Origin: Trebonia sp963737285
Lineage (GTDB): Bacteria; Actinomycetota; Actinomycetes; Streptosporangiales; Streptosporangiaceae
DNA length: 64,000 bases
NCBI GenBank assembly: GCA_963737285.1
Contig: CAVTRT010000002.1
Location: forward strand, 434,001 to 498,000
Reading direction: 5' to 3'
A program made the position numbers and the translations under genes. Positions 7,737-16,287 of the stretch are shown here, one piece after another. Position 1 is the first letter of the stretch. Each line of letters begins with the position of its first letter. The notes beneath the pieces are model-generated. The model saw nothing but the letters and a program-made list of their open reading frames with translations. It ran no database searches and had not been told where the DNA came from.

Positions 7737-8666
7737 ATGGACAGCGAGATCAAAATCGGGATCGGCGCCCCGGTCGCGGGCGCGTGGGCCACGCCGGGCA
7801 ACCTGGCCGACTTCGCCCGGCGGGCGGAGGAACTGGGCTACCGCTCGCTATGGACGTTCCAGCGGCTCCTCGTCCCGGATGGGTCGGACATGGCCCCGGT
7901 GTACCGCAGCGTGCTTGACCCGATGGTGTCGCTCGGCTACGCGAGCGCGGTGACGTCTGACATCCGGCTCGGGGTCGCCGTCGTCAATCATCCGTTCGCC
8001 TCTCCGCTGCTCATGGCCAAGCAGGCCGCGACGGTGGACGTGCTGTCCGGCGGCCGGCTCGACTTGGGCCTTGGCATCGGCTGGCTCAAGGAGGAGTTCA
8101 CTGGCTCCGGCGCGGTCATGTTGCGGCGCGGCCCGCAGATGACCGAGTACGTCGCGGCGCTGCGCGCCTTGTGGTCCGCCGACGGCGTCACGCGGTTCAA
8201 GGGCGAGTACTACGAGATCCCGGCCGGGCGGCAGGACCCGCCCCCAGTGCAGCAGCCCGGCCCGCCGGTCATCTTGGGCGGCATGTCCCGCCCCGCGATG
8301 GAGCGGGCCGGGCGGATCGCCGACGGCTGGGTCACCGCGAGCGCGGCCAACTTGTCGAAGATCGGCGCGTCGGCGGCGCTGATCCAGGAGACGGCCGCCG
8401 CCTGCGGGCGTAGCCCGCTACGGATCATCTGCCGTGGCGTGGTCCGGGCCGGCGACCCGGTGACCTCGCCGCAGACCGGGCAGCGGCTGCTGCTGTCCGG
8501 GAGCTTGGAGCAGATCCGGGCCGACGTGGCATGGCTGGCGTCCCAAGGCGTGACCGAGGTCTTCTACGACTTGAACTGGGACCCGGAGATCGGCAGCCCG
8601 GACGCCGACCCAGCGCGAGCCGCCGACCGGGCGGCGTTCCTGGCGGAGAACCTGGCGCCCCGTTAG
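7737..8666 (+). CDS. LLM-class F420-dependent oxidoreductase
   Basis: The 309-residue protein, from the ATG at 7737, has the luciferase-like TIM-barrel pattern: EELGYRSLWTFQ near the N-terminus, LGVAVVNHPFASPLLMAKQ, then VLSGGRLDLGLGIGW, PPVILGGMSRPAMERAG, and a C-terminal VTEVFYDLNWDP. These features are typical of the F420-dependent subgroup of actinomycetes. The enzyme would use reduced F420 on an unknown substrate. The ATG fits the family N-terminus better than the longer frame starting at 7686. It is a single gene, with the terminator of the protease just upstream. Confidence 0.88.
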   Translation: MDSEIKIGIGAPVAGAWATPGNLADFARRAEELGYRSLWTFQRLLVPDGSDMAPVYRSVLDPMVSLGYASAVTSDIRLGVAVVNHPFASPLLMAKQAATVDVLSGGRLDLGLGIGWLKEEFTGSGAVMLRRGPQMTEYVAALRALWSADGVTRFKGEYYEIPAGRQDPPPVQQPGPPVILGGMSRPAMERAGRIADGWVTASAANLSKIGASAALIQETAAACGRSPLRIICRGVVRAGDPVTSPQTGQRLLLSGSLEQIRADVAWLASQGVTEVFYDLNWDPEIGSPDADPARAADRAAFLAENLAPR

Positions 8667-8716
8667 TAAGCGCGCCCTGAGTATCCCACCCGAATGATCG
8701 CTGACTCGATTCAATT

Positions 8717-9133
8717 ATGCTGTCTGCCATGGACAAGGTGAACCGGAGCGAGGCGGAGTGGCACGAGCTGCTGTCTCCCGAGGAGTACTACGTGCTGCGG
8801 CAGGCAGGGACCGAGCGGCCGTTCACGGGTGAGTACACCGACACCGAGACACGCGGTATCTACAGGTGCCGTGCGTGCGGCAATGAGCTGTTCCGTGCTG
8901 AGGCGAAGTTCCACTCAGGCTGCGGGTGGCCGTCCTTCTATCAGCCGAAGGAGGGTGACTCGGTGACGCTGATCGAGGACCAGTCGCACGGCATGGTCCG
9001 CACCGAGGCCCGCTGTGCCGCGTGCGGCTCCCACCTCGGCCACGTCTTCACCGGCGAGGGCTACGCGACCCCGACCGACGAGCGCTGGTGCATCAACTCG
9101 ATGTCGCTGACCCTGGAGCCGGAACAGGAGTAG
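8717..9133 (+). CDS. msrB: Peptide-methionine (R)-S-oxide reductase
   Basis: The 138-residue MsrB repairs the R-form of methionine sulfoxide in proteins with thioredoxin. Two zinc-binding CxxC pairs (CRAC and CAAC) are visible, along with the family stretch FHSGCGWPSF and GHVFTGEG. The catalytic cysteine is in RWCINS, where most homologues have RYCINS; Trp for Tyr is tolerated in the family. A start at 8717 or at the ATG of 8729 is possible. There is little leader, and TTCAATTATG just upstream looks like a -10 region, so the mRNA may be nearly leaderless. The window also carries the peroxidase pair ahpC-ahpF 3 kb on, but not in one operon. Confidence 0.95.
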   Translation: MLSAMDKVNRSEAEWHELLSPEEYYVLRQAGTERPFTGEYTDTETRGIYRCRACGNELFRAEAKFHSGCGWPSFYQPKEGDSVTLIEDQSHGMVRTEARCAACGSHLGHVFTGEGYATPTDERWCINSMSLTLEPEQE

Positions 9134-9298
9134 AGGACCCCCAGGTCACCGCTGAGAACCCGGCGGCCAGCTGCGATTCGTCCGCTTATTGCAAATTTCC
9201 CCAGAACGAGAAGTCGCCTTTCTTGCAAGACCAGCGACGTTCCGTTCTGTCATGTTGGTAGATTTCGGGAAAGCGCGACAGACGAGACGGGATCGCCG

Positions 9299-10150
9299 AT
9301 GTCCACTAGTTCGTGGGGCAGCAGCCTCTGGTTGAGCACCGACGCCGACGCGCACCCAGACGCGCCGACGATCGATACCTCGGTGGCGCATATCGCGCGG
9401 GTGTATGACTACTGGCTGGGCGGAAAGGACCACTTCTCAGCCGACCGGACCGCCGGCGACCTGGCAGTCCAGGCTTATCCCGACATGCACACGTCCGTGA
9501 AGCAGAACCGCGCGTTCCTCCGCCGCACCGTCGAGTTCCTGGCCGCGGAGGCGGGAATCTGGCAGTTCCTGGACATCGGGACCGGGCTGCCCTCGGCGAG
9601 CAACACCCACGAGGTGGCCCAGCGCATCGCGCCGACGTCCCGCATCGTCTACACCGATAATGACCCGATTGTCCTCGCGCACGCACGCGCGCTATTGACC
9701 AGTGGCCCGCGGGGCGTGACCGGGTACCTGGACGCCGACGCCCGCGACACCGACGAGATCCTCGCCGGCGCTGGGCGGCTGCTGGACTTCAGCCAGCCGG
9801 TCGCCATCATGTTCATCGCGATGCTGCAGTTCATCACCGACGACACTGAGCTGCGCACGCTCGTGTCGGATCTGCTGGCGGCGGTGCCGTCGGGCAGCTA
9901 CCTGGTGGTCTCGCATGTCGCGAGCGACCTGCAGCAGTCCTCACCGGGCGTGAATGAGGCCGCGACCCGGCTCAGCCGACTGCTGAACCAGCCGCTGCGG
10001 CCGCGCAGCGCGGCGGAGATCACCGCGATCTTCGACGGTCTTGACCTCCTTGAGCCGGGCGTCGTTCCCGTGCAGGAGTGGCGCCCGCAGACCGATAAGG
10101 ATGCCAGGAGCCGGTCCGCCATGCGCGGAGGCGTCGGCCGAAAGGCCTAG
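9299..10150 (+). CDS. SAM-dependent methyltransferase, DUF574 type
   Basis: The 283-residue protein matches the S-adenosyl methyltransferase family (DUF574), greatly expanded in actinomycetes. Hallmarks are IDTSVAHIARVYDYWLGGKD near the N-terminus, the SAM loop QFLDIGTGLPSASNTHEVAQ, and YTDNDPIVLAHARALL. Targets are unknown; paralogues often sit beside XRE/DUF397 regulators. The start is the ATG at 9299, since the conserved N-terminal motif follows closely. Confidence 0.92.
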   Translation: MSTSSWGSSLWLSTDADAHPDAPTIDTSVAHIARVYDYWLGGKDHFSADRTAGDLAVQAYPDMHTSVKQNRAFLRRTVEFLAAEAGIWQFLDIGTGLPSASNTHEVAQRIAPTSRIVYTDNDPIVLAHARALLTSGPRGVTGYLDADARDTDEILAGAGRLLDFSQPVAIMFIAMLQFITDDTELRTLVSDLLAAVPSGSYLVVSHVASDLQQSSPGVNEAATRLSRLLNQPLRPRSAAEITAIFDGLDLLEPGVVPVQEWRPQTDKDARSRSAMRGGVGRKA

Positions 10151-10262
10151 GCCACTGCCAATCCTGCCCCGGCCGTCAGGTGGCCCGGGGCGCGATCCGT
10201 GCGGTTTAATGCACGTAGGGTCAATGGCGGCCTAGTTGAATCGCGACGAGACGGGCAGAAAC

Positions 10263-11879
10263 ATGAGTTTTCCCGGTGCATCCGGTTCGGGCACCGCTGA
10301 CGCGGCCGGCTACGCGTTCAACCCGCCGCCGGGGTGGCCGGTGCCGCCACCCGGCTGGCAGCCAGGGCCGGGCTGGCAGCCGGAACCATCCTGGCCGCCC
10401 GCACCGCCAGGCTGGACCTTCTGGGTGCCCGCGCAGGCAGGACCGTCCGGAAGAGCACCATCGGCGGGAGCACCATCGGCGGCGGCAGGGGACCCGGCGG
10501 CGAGCGAGCTCCTGCTGCGCCTGGGCGAGCAGTCCCATACCATCAGGGCCGGCCAGGAGGCCCGGATTGGCCGGGCGCCCGAGAATGACGTCGTGGTGAA
10601 CGACCCGACCGTCTCCCGCCAGCACGCCGTGGTCCGCCAGGGCCCGTCGGGCTGGGAGTACGCGAAGGCCGGGTCCGCGCCGACGTTCTCCGGCGGCCAG
10701 CAGGTCACCGAGGTGGCCGTGAACCAGCCCCTCGACCTCGCGCTCGGCTCGCCGGACGGGCCGGTACTGCACTTGGCGCCTGCCGCGGCAACCGTGCACG
10801 GTGCCCCGTCGGCCTCGCAGCCGTTCCCGGCGGCCGGGTCCCCGGCCCCGGATCCGAACTGGCGACTCACCGGCGGATTGCCCGCCGCCCACGGCTGGCC
10901 AGGCCAGCCGGGCTGGAACCCGCCCTACACCCCGGAGCCGGTGGGGAGCGGCGAGGACCTGGCAGGCATGCTGCGGATCTTGTTCCCGGTGCATAACTGG
11001 ACGCACAACAGGGGGTGGCATGGACTACGGCTGGCCGTCATCGCCTACGCGCTGCTCCCGCTGATCTTCTTGACAGTGCTCAGCTCCTCCAGCGACCTGT
11101 CCACGCCGGGCTGGGCCTACAGCATCTACGTGGCGCCGTTGTGGCTGGCGGGCTTCTGGATGCTGATCCGTCCGCCTGCGCTGCCCGGCAAGCAGGAGGT
11201 CATCATCGCGGTCGCGATCGTGGCCTGGACGCTGATCTGGATCAACCTCGTCACGATCAACATCAACGACGCTCTGTCCACCAGCAACGGGATGATCAGC
11301 CTGCCTGATGCCATCGTCATCGGGATCAACGAGGAAACCACCAAGGCGCTTCCGGTCCTGCTCGCCGGGCTCATCTTGCTCAAGGTCAGGAACGTCAAGC
11401 TTGACGTCCGGATGTGGATGGTCCTGGGCACTGTCGCGGGACTCACCTTCGGCATCGCAGAGCAAGCCTTCTACACCTCGGCGGACATCGTCTTCATCAA
11501 CATGGCGCACTCCCCGAGCCAGGCGGTGCAGGCCATCCTCGCGTTCGCCGAGCGGGTGTTCGTTGACGGGTTCCAGCACGCCGTGTGGGCGGGGATCTCA
11601 GGCTTCTTCATGGGCCTGGCGGTCAACTACCGGCGACGGCGCTGGCAGCTCATCGCCATCGGCATCGGTACGCCAGCCTTGCTGCACGCGCTGAATGACT
11701 GGCTCGCGGGCACCTCGGCCTGGCTGGTGATCATCGTCCAAGGGGCCTCGCTGCTGCTGTTCCTCAGCTACACGATGACGGCGGCGCAGATCGAGCGGAA
11801 GGTCCGCGAGACCCCGGCCTTCCGCGGCGAGTCGATCATCATGGAGGCCTTCCGCCCCGACCAGTACCGGCCCGAGTAG
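10263..11879 (+). CDS. FHA-domain PrsW-type intramembrane metalloprotease
   Basis: The product from the ATG at 10263 has 538 residues; a TTG at 10236 is an alternative. The order is a Pro/Gly/Trp-rich N-terminal segment, then a forkhead-associated domain (RIGRAPENDVVVNDPTVSRQHA), a linker, and a polytopic membrane part. PrsW motifs are clear: NEETTKALP (EExxK), FGIAEQAF, GFQHAVWAG and LLHALNDW, which supply the Glu and His metal ligands. PrsW of Bacillus cleaves the anti-sigma factor RsiW. The FHA domain binds phosphothreonine, so this enzyme may be steered by a Ser/Thr kinase. No kinase gene is intact nearby. Confidence 0.9.
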   Translation: MSFPGASGSGTADAAGYAFNPPPGWPVPPPGWQPGPGWQPEPSWPPAPPGWTFWVPAQAGPSGRAPSAGAPSAAAGDPAASELLLRLGEQSHTIRAGQEARIGRAPENDVVVNDPTVSRQHAVVRQGPSGWEYAKAGSAPTFSGGQQVTEVAVNQPLDLALGSPDGPVLHLAPAAATVHGAPSASQPFPAAGSPAPDPNWRLTGGLPAAHGWPGQPGWNPPYTPEPVGSGEDLAGMLRILFPVHNWTHNRGWHGLRLAVIAYALLPLIFLTVLSSSSDLSTPGWAYSIYVAPLWLAGFWMLIRPPALPGKQEVIIAVAIVAWTLIWINLVTININDALSTSNGMISLPDAIVIGINEETTKALPVLLAGLILLKVRNVKLDVRMWMVLGTVAGLTFGIAEQAFYTSADIVFINMAHSPSQAVQAILAFAERVFVDGFQHAVWAGISGFFMGLAVNYRRRRWQLIAIGIGTPALLHALNDWLAGTSAWLVIIVQGASLLLFLSYTMTAAQIERKVRETPAFRGESIIMEAFRPDQYRPE

Positions 11880-11984
11880 TTCCCACCTGGGCAGGGATCC
11901 GCCCGCCGGTCTGCCGCCGGTGCTAGTGAGCCTGCCCACGATCAGGGCACCCTGGCCTCGCCCGCCCAGCACCGAGAGCTACAC

Positions 11985-12010
11985 TTGAATCGTTCGCCTA
12001 TTGGTATAGT
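11985..12010 (+). promoter_or_regulatory. Possible ahpC promoter with CTAT/ATAG palindrome
   Basis: TTGAAT at 11985-11990 and TATAGT at 12005-12010 resemble -35 and -10 boxes, though the 14 bp spacing is short. The -10 overlaps CTAT-TGGT-ATAG (11997-12008), an inverted repeat like the half-sites reported for OxyR. The leader then carries GGAGG at 12027, ten bases before the start codon. No oxyR gene is in the window. Confidence 0.35.
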
Positions 12011-12041
12011 TCAAGAAAACGCTCCCGGAGGTTTCCGCCCG

Positions 12042-12605
12042 ATGGCACTGATCAACACGGAAGTGAAGCCGTTCACCGCCACTGCCTTCCACAACGGAGA
12101 GTTCGTCGAGGTGTCCAGCGACGACCTGCGCGGCAAGTGGGCGATCGTCTTCTTCTACCCGGCCGACTTCACCTTCGTGTGCCCGACCGAGCTCGGCGAC
12201 CTAGCCGACTACTACGGCGAGCTCCAGGCGCTGGGCGTCGAGGTCTACTCGGTCTCCACGGACACGCACTTCGTGCACAAGGCATGGCACGAGGCGTCCG
12301 AGACGATCGGCAAGATCAAGTACTACATGATCGGCGACCCGACCGCGACAATCACCGCGAACTTCGACGTACTGCGCGAGGGCCAGGGCCTGGCCGACCG
12401 CGGGACCTTCGTGATCGACCCCGACGGCATCATCCAGATCGTCGAGATCCACCCCGAGGGCGTCGGCCGTAACGCCGCTGAGCTGCTGCGTAAGGTCAAG
12501 GCCGCGCAGTATGTCCGCTCCCACCCGAACGAGGTCTGCCCGGCCAAGTGGGAGGAGGGCGAGGAGACCCTGGTCCCGTCGCTCGACCTCGTGGGCAAGA
12601 TCTAA
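12042..12605 (+). CDS. ahpC: Alkyl hydroperoxide reductase peroxidase subunit
   Basis: The ATG at 12042 with GGAGG upstream gives 187 residues, the standard length for AhpC. It is a typical 2-Cys peroxiredoxin: peroxidatic Cys47 in FTFVCPTE and resolving Cys166 in NEVCPAKW. It reduces hydrogen peroxide, organic peroxides and peroxynitrite. The close AhpF gene downstream means electrons come from NADH through AhpF, rather than through AhpD as in mycobacteria. It is the first gene of a two-gene unit, with a strong hairpin between the two. Confidence 0.97.
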   Translation: MALINTEVKPFTATAFHNGEFVEVSSDDLRGKWAIVFFYPADFTFVCPTELGDLADYYGELQALGVEVYSVSTDTHFVHKAWHEASETIGKIKYYMIGDPTATITANFDVLREGQGLADRGTFVIDPDGIIQIVEIHPEGVGRNAAELLRKVKAAQYVRSHPNEVCPAKWEEGEETLVPSLDLVGKI

Positions 12606-12622
12606 GCAGCCGAGCAGCCAGC

Positions 12623-12657
12623 CTCCCCGCTGGCGCGCCCGCCGCGCCAGCGGGGAG
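12623..12657 (+). terminator. Strong hairpin between ahpC and ahpF
   Basis: A perfect 15-bp GC-rich stem (CTCCCCGCTGGCGCG and its complement) with a five-base loop lies in the 71-bp gap. No T-run follows. Such a structure should attenuate read-through or protect the ahpC 3 prime end, giving more peroxidase than reductase. The ahpF ribosome binding site begins nine bases after the stem. Confidence 0.75.
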
Positions 12658-12676
12658 TGAAGTTCAGGAGGTTCCC

Positions 12677-14257
12677 GTGTCAGTCCTCGGTCAGCTTGCC
12701 GGCCAGCTGAAGCAGCACTTCGCGCTGCTCAAGTACCCGGTGGAACTCGCCGCCGCGGTTGACGACGGCCCGAAGTCACGGCAGCTCGCGGACTTCCTCG
12801 ACGAGGTCGCGGCGCTGTCGGAGCTAATCACCGTGACCCGCGAGGACGACGAGCGTCGTCCCTCGTTCGCCATCCGCCGCGCGGGGACCGACGTGTCGGT
12901 GCGGTTCGCCGCCATCCCGCTGGGCCACGAGCTGACCTCGTTCGTGCTCGCCGTGCTCCAGGTGGGCGGGCACCCGCCGGCGGCCAAGCCGGAGGTCCTT
13001 GAGCAGGTCAGGCAGCTGGACGGCGACTACGAGTTCACCACGTACCTGTCGCTGACCTGCCAGAACTGCCCCGAGGTAGTGCAGGCGCTCAACTTGATGA
13101 GCGTCATCAACCCGCGGATCCGGCACGTGGCCGTCGACGGCTCACTGTTCAAGGCCGAGGTCGAGGCCCGCAACGTCCTGGCGGTGCCGACCGTGTACCT
13201 GGGCGGCCAGGAGTTCGACCAGGGCCGGATGACGATCGAGCAGATCTTGTCCCGCCTGGACAGCTCCGCCACCGAGAAGGCGTCGCACGCGCTGGCGGAC
13301 AAGGCGCCGTTCGACGTGCTCGTCGTCGGGGCTGGCCCAGCCGGCGTCTCCGCCGCCATCTACGCCGCCCGCAAGGGAATTCGCACCGGCCTGCTCGCCG
13401 AGCGGATCGGCGGCCAGGTGCTCGACACGATGGCGATCGAGAACCTCGTCTCGGTCCCCTACACCGAGGGCCCGCGGCTGGCGACCGACCTGGAGCAGCA
13501 CGCGCGCTCCTACGACATCGACATCATGACCCCGCACAACGCGACCCGGCTGGTCCCCGGCGACGACTTTCACCGGGTGGAGGCCGAGGGCGGCGCGGTG
13601 CTGCGCGCCCGGACTGTGATCATCGCCACCGGGGCACGCTGGCGGCAGCTGGGCGTGCCCGGCGAGCAGGAGTACCGCAACCACGGCGTCACCTACTGCC
13701 CGCACTGCGACGGGCCGCTGTTCAAGGGCAAGCGCGTCGCGGTGGTCGGCGGCGGCAACTCCGGCGTCGAGGCCGCGATCGACCTGGCCGGGCTCGCCTC
13801 GCAGGTGACCCTGCTTGAGTTCACCGGGGAACTGCGCGCCGACGAGGTCCTGCAGCGTAAGCTCCGTTCGCTGCCCAACGCCACGGTGGTGCTCAACGCG
13901 CGCACCACCGAGATCGCCGGCGACGGGAGCAAGGTGACGGGCCTGACGTACGAGGACCGGGTGTCCGGGGCGCGCCGCGACGTCCCGCTCGACGGCGTGT
14001 TCGTGCAGATCGGCCTGCTGCCCAACACTGAGTGGCTGGAGGGCACTGGCGCGGTGCTCGCGATCAACGAGCGCGGCGAGGTCGTCGCCGACGACCGCGG
14101 CGCGACCGCGATCCCCGGCGTCTTCACGGCCGGCGACTGCACTACGACAGCGTACAAGCAGATCGTGACGGCCCTCGGCACCGGCTCGACAGCCGCCCTT
14201 ACCGCGTTCGACCACCTCATCCGCACGACGGCCGACGCCGACATGGCAGTCGCCTAG
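12677..14257 (+). CDS. ahpF: Alkyl hydroperoxide reductase flavoprotein subunit
   Basis: GTG at 12677 preceded by AGGAGG (12666-12671) gives 526 residues, the usual AhpF length. The N-terminal domain is a tandem thioredoxin fold with the redox pair Cys128/Cys131 (TCQNCPE). The C-terminal part is thioredoxin-reductase-like, with the FAD site GAGPAGVSAAIYAA, the disulfide Cys341/Cys344 (YCPHCDG) and the NADH site GGGNSGVEAAIDLA. Electrons pass from NADH to FAD, to the C-terminal disulfide, to the N-terminal disulfide, then to AhpC. Confidence 0.97.
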   Translation: MSVLGQLAGQLKQHFALLKYPVELAAAVDDGPKSRQLADFLDEVAALSELITVTREDDERRPSFAIRRAGTDVSVRFAAIPLGHELTSFVLAVLQVGGHPPAAKPEVLEQVRQLDGDYEFTTYLSLTCQNCPEVVQALNLMSVINPRIRHVAVDGSLFKAEVEARNVLAVPTVYLGGQEFDQGRMTIEQILSRLDSSATEKASHALADKAPFDVLVVGAGPAGVSAAIYAARKGIRTGLLAERIGGQVLDTMAIENLVSVPYTEGPRLATDLEQHARSYDIDIMTPHNATRLVPGDDFHRVEAEGGAVLRARTVIIATGARWRQLGVPGEQEYRNHGVTYCPHCDGPLFKGKRVAVVGGGNSGVEAAIDLAGLASQVTLLEFTGELRADEVLQRKLRSLPNATVVLNARTTEIAGDGSKVTGLTYEDRVSGARRDVPLDGVFVQIGLLPNTEWLEGTGAVLAINERGEVVADDRGATAIPGVFTAGDCTTTAYKQIVTALGTGSTAALTAFDHLIRTTADADMAVA

Positions 14258-14279
14258 GGCTGGGTTAGTCGAGGCTTAG

Positions 14280-14712
14280 CTAGTCCTGCGTTCCCGGGGG
14301 CAGCTGACGGTTCCGTTTCGTATCGGACCTACGGCGCTTATCTTGCAGCCGACGCTCGCGGGCGCCCTTGCTGGGCTTGGTGGCCACCCGCGGGCGGTGG
14401 GGCGGCGCGATCGCCTCGCGCAGCAGGACGGCAAGCCGTGCCCTGGCATCCTGCCGGTTCATGAGCTGGCTGCGCTCCCCCGACGACGCCACGGTGAGCA
14501 CGCCGTCGGCCAGGCGACTGCCCAGCCGCTCGAGGCCGTGACCTCGCCCACTGCGGCAGCGCCGCCGAGCGGGCGACATCGAAGGACAGCTCCACCCTGC
14601 TATCGGTCGTGTTCACCGACTGCCCGCCGGGGCCGGAAGACCGCGAGAACCGCATGGTGAGCTCGCTGGCGGGGATTACCAGCCAGCCATTCACCTGCAA
14701 TTCTTCGGCCAC
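14280..14712 (-). pseudogene. arfB: Peptidyl-tRNA hydrolase ArfB (YaeJ), frameshifted
   Basis: ArfB rescues stalled ribosomes by entering the empty A site and hydrolysing peptidyl-tRNA. The first half, from a GTG at about 14712, has the catalytic SSGPGGQSVNTTDSRVELSF. The second half is in the frame one base away: LERLGSRLADGVLTVASSG, then the basic tail KPSKGARERRLQDKRR that binds the mRNA channel. The switch is near 14535-14555. Everything else is intact, so this is either a recent inactivating indel or a sequence error. Confidence 0.8.
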
Positions 14713-14842
14713 GTGTTCTATTATGCCAGCCCCAGTCAACCGACTTGATGGGAGCACTGCGAGCAACGCCACAAGCAACCCCGGCCCGGTTGGACGGTAA
14801 CGCACTGTATGGTGAACGCCGCCCCATTTTTCCGGAGATCAA

Positions 14843-15796
14843 GTGAGTGACTTCGTAACCTCCCTGCCCAAGGCCGAGCTGCACCTGCACGTCGAGGGGA
14901 CCTTGGAGCCGGAGCTGGCGTACACGCTGGCCGCCCGCAACGGGGTCGCGCTGCCTTTCCCCGACGTGGCATCGCTGCGCCGCGCTTACCAGTTCACCAA
15001 CCTGCAGTCGTTCCTCGACCTGTACTACGCGTGCATGGGCGTGCTTCGGACCGAAGAGGACTTCCGGGACCTGGCCGCCGCGTACCTCACGCGGGCGAAG
15101 GCCGACGGCGTCACCCGTGTCGAGATGTTCTTCGACCCGCAGGCCCATCTCGCCCGCGGGGTTCCCCTCGCGACGGTAATCGGGGGACTGGCCGCAGCGG
15201 CCCTGGACACCGCGCAGGCCGGCGGGCCCACGGTCGGGCTAATCGCATGCCTGCTGCGCGACCACGGGCCCGCCGAGGCGCTGTCGACCGTCGAGGCACT
15301 GGCGCCGTACCAGGACGCACTGGTTGGGATCGGGCTGGACTCCACCGAGCTCGGCTACCCGCCCGCTGACTACGCTGAGGCATTCGAGCTCGCCGGGCAA
15401 CTGGGCCTGCGCAAGGTCGCCCACGCCGGCGAGGAGGGGCCGCCGGACTTCGTGTGGCAGGCCATTGACGTCCTCGGGGCCGAACGGGTCGACCACGGCA
15501 TCCGATCGGTCGAGGACAAGGCCCTGCTGCGCCGACTCGCGGCCGACCGCACGCCGCTGACGCTGTGCCCGCTGTCCAACGTCAGGCTCCACGCCGTGCC
15601 GAGCCTCGCCGCACACCCGCTGCCCGCGCTCCTGGACGCAGGCGTGCACGTCACGATCAACTCTGACGACCCGGCCTACTTCGGCGGGTACGTTGCCGAC
15701 AACTACCAGGCAGCGGCCGACGCGTTCGGCCTCGGCGAGGCGGACCTGCGCTCACTGGCGCAGGCCTCGCTCGCCGCCTGCTTCCCGTGGACCTAG
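14843..15796 (+). CDS. Adenosine/adenine deaminase family enzyme
   Basis: The 317-residue metallo-hydrolase starts at GTG 14843 behind CCGGAGA. Metal ligands and catalytic residues are clear: HLHVEGTLEP (two His), KVAHAGEEGPPDF (His, Glu), RVDHGIRS (His) and INSDDPAYFGG (Asp). GLDSTELGYPP and HAGEEGPP are closer to adenine deaminases of the Aah1 type than to classic adenosine deaminases (GDE motif), so adenine-to-hypoxanthine salvage is the likelier reaction. The C-terminus is slightly shorter than usual, ending at AACFPWT. Confidence 0.85.
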   Translation: MSDFVTSLPKAELHLHVEGTLEPELAYTLAARNGVALPFPDVASLRRAYQFTNLQSFLDLYYACMGVLRTEEDFRDLAAAYLTRAKADGVTRVEMFFDPQAHLARGVPLATVIGGLAAAALDTAQAGGPTVGLIACLLRDHGPAEALSTVEALAPYQDALVGIGLDSTELGYPPADYAEAFELAGQLGLRKVAHAGEEGPPDFVWQAIDVLGAERVDHGIRSVEDKALLRRLAADRTPLTLCPLSNVRLHAVPSLAAHPLPALLDAGVHVTINSDDPAYFGGYVADNYQAAADAFGLGEADLRSLAQASLAACFPWT

Positions 15797-15858
15797 GGAC
15801 GGCCAGGTGCCCGGTCTAGCGATCGGGCACCAGGCGCAAAGGTTGCCGACGTCAAAGG

Positions 15859-16287
15859 TCACGTGGCACGGTCGCCGTCCCCGGCGATGAGCGACCAGGC
15901 GGCTGCCGCGCCGGCCACGGCAGCCCCGCCCGCCGACACGGCTACCAGCCACCGGCTGGCGGGAGGCATCTGGTCCCAGGCCATCGCGGTCGCCAGCACG
16001 TCTACGGAATCAGCCATCGCCCCCATCCCCACCCACAGGCCTGCCACGCTGCCGGCGTGGCCTGTCCCGGCGAGCGGGAACTGCTGGAGCGCCGCCAGCG
16101 CACCCAGGCCGAGGGCGAGGTCGCGGCCACCCAGGGCGCGGGCGAGGACCCGCCCGGGGGTGTCATCCGCGGCTGCTCCCACCCACGGGCGGCCGACCAG
16201 CGCAGGCGAGGCGAGCGCGACGACGCCAATCGCCACGCGCGCCGCGGCTATCGCGGTGGCTCCACGTCGTACCCAGGCAGCGGTCAT
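15859..16287 (-). CDS. Small four-helix membrane protein
   Basis: The 142-residue protein has about four hydrophobic segments (AARVAIGVVALASPALVG, the region around LALGLGALAALQ, VAGLWVGMGAMADSVDVLA, and VAVSAGGAAVAGAAAAWSLI) and the short motif ARALGGRDLALGLG. The pattern is common in actinomycete DUF4267-like membrane proteins. Function is unknown. It faces the deaminase gene tail to tail. Confidence 0.7.
   Translation of the reverse strand: MTAAWVRRGATAIAAARVAIGVVALASPALVGRPWVGAAADDTPGRVLARALGGRDLALGLGALAALQQFPLAGTGHAGSVAGLWVGMGAMADSVDVLATAMAWDQMPPASRWLVAVSAGGAAVAGAAAAWSLIAGDGDRAT

Noticed and set aside
13142..14215. Minus-strand frame opposite ahpF
   Set aside because: Shadow frame; ahpF is unambiguous on the plus strand.
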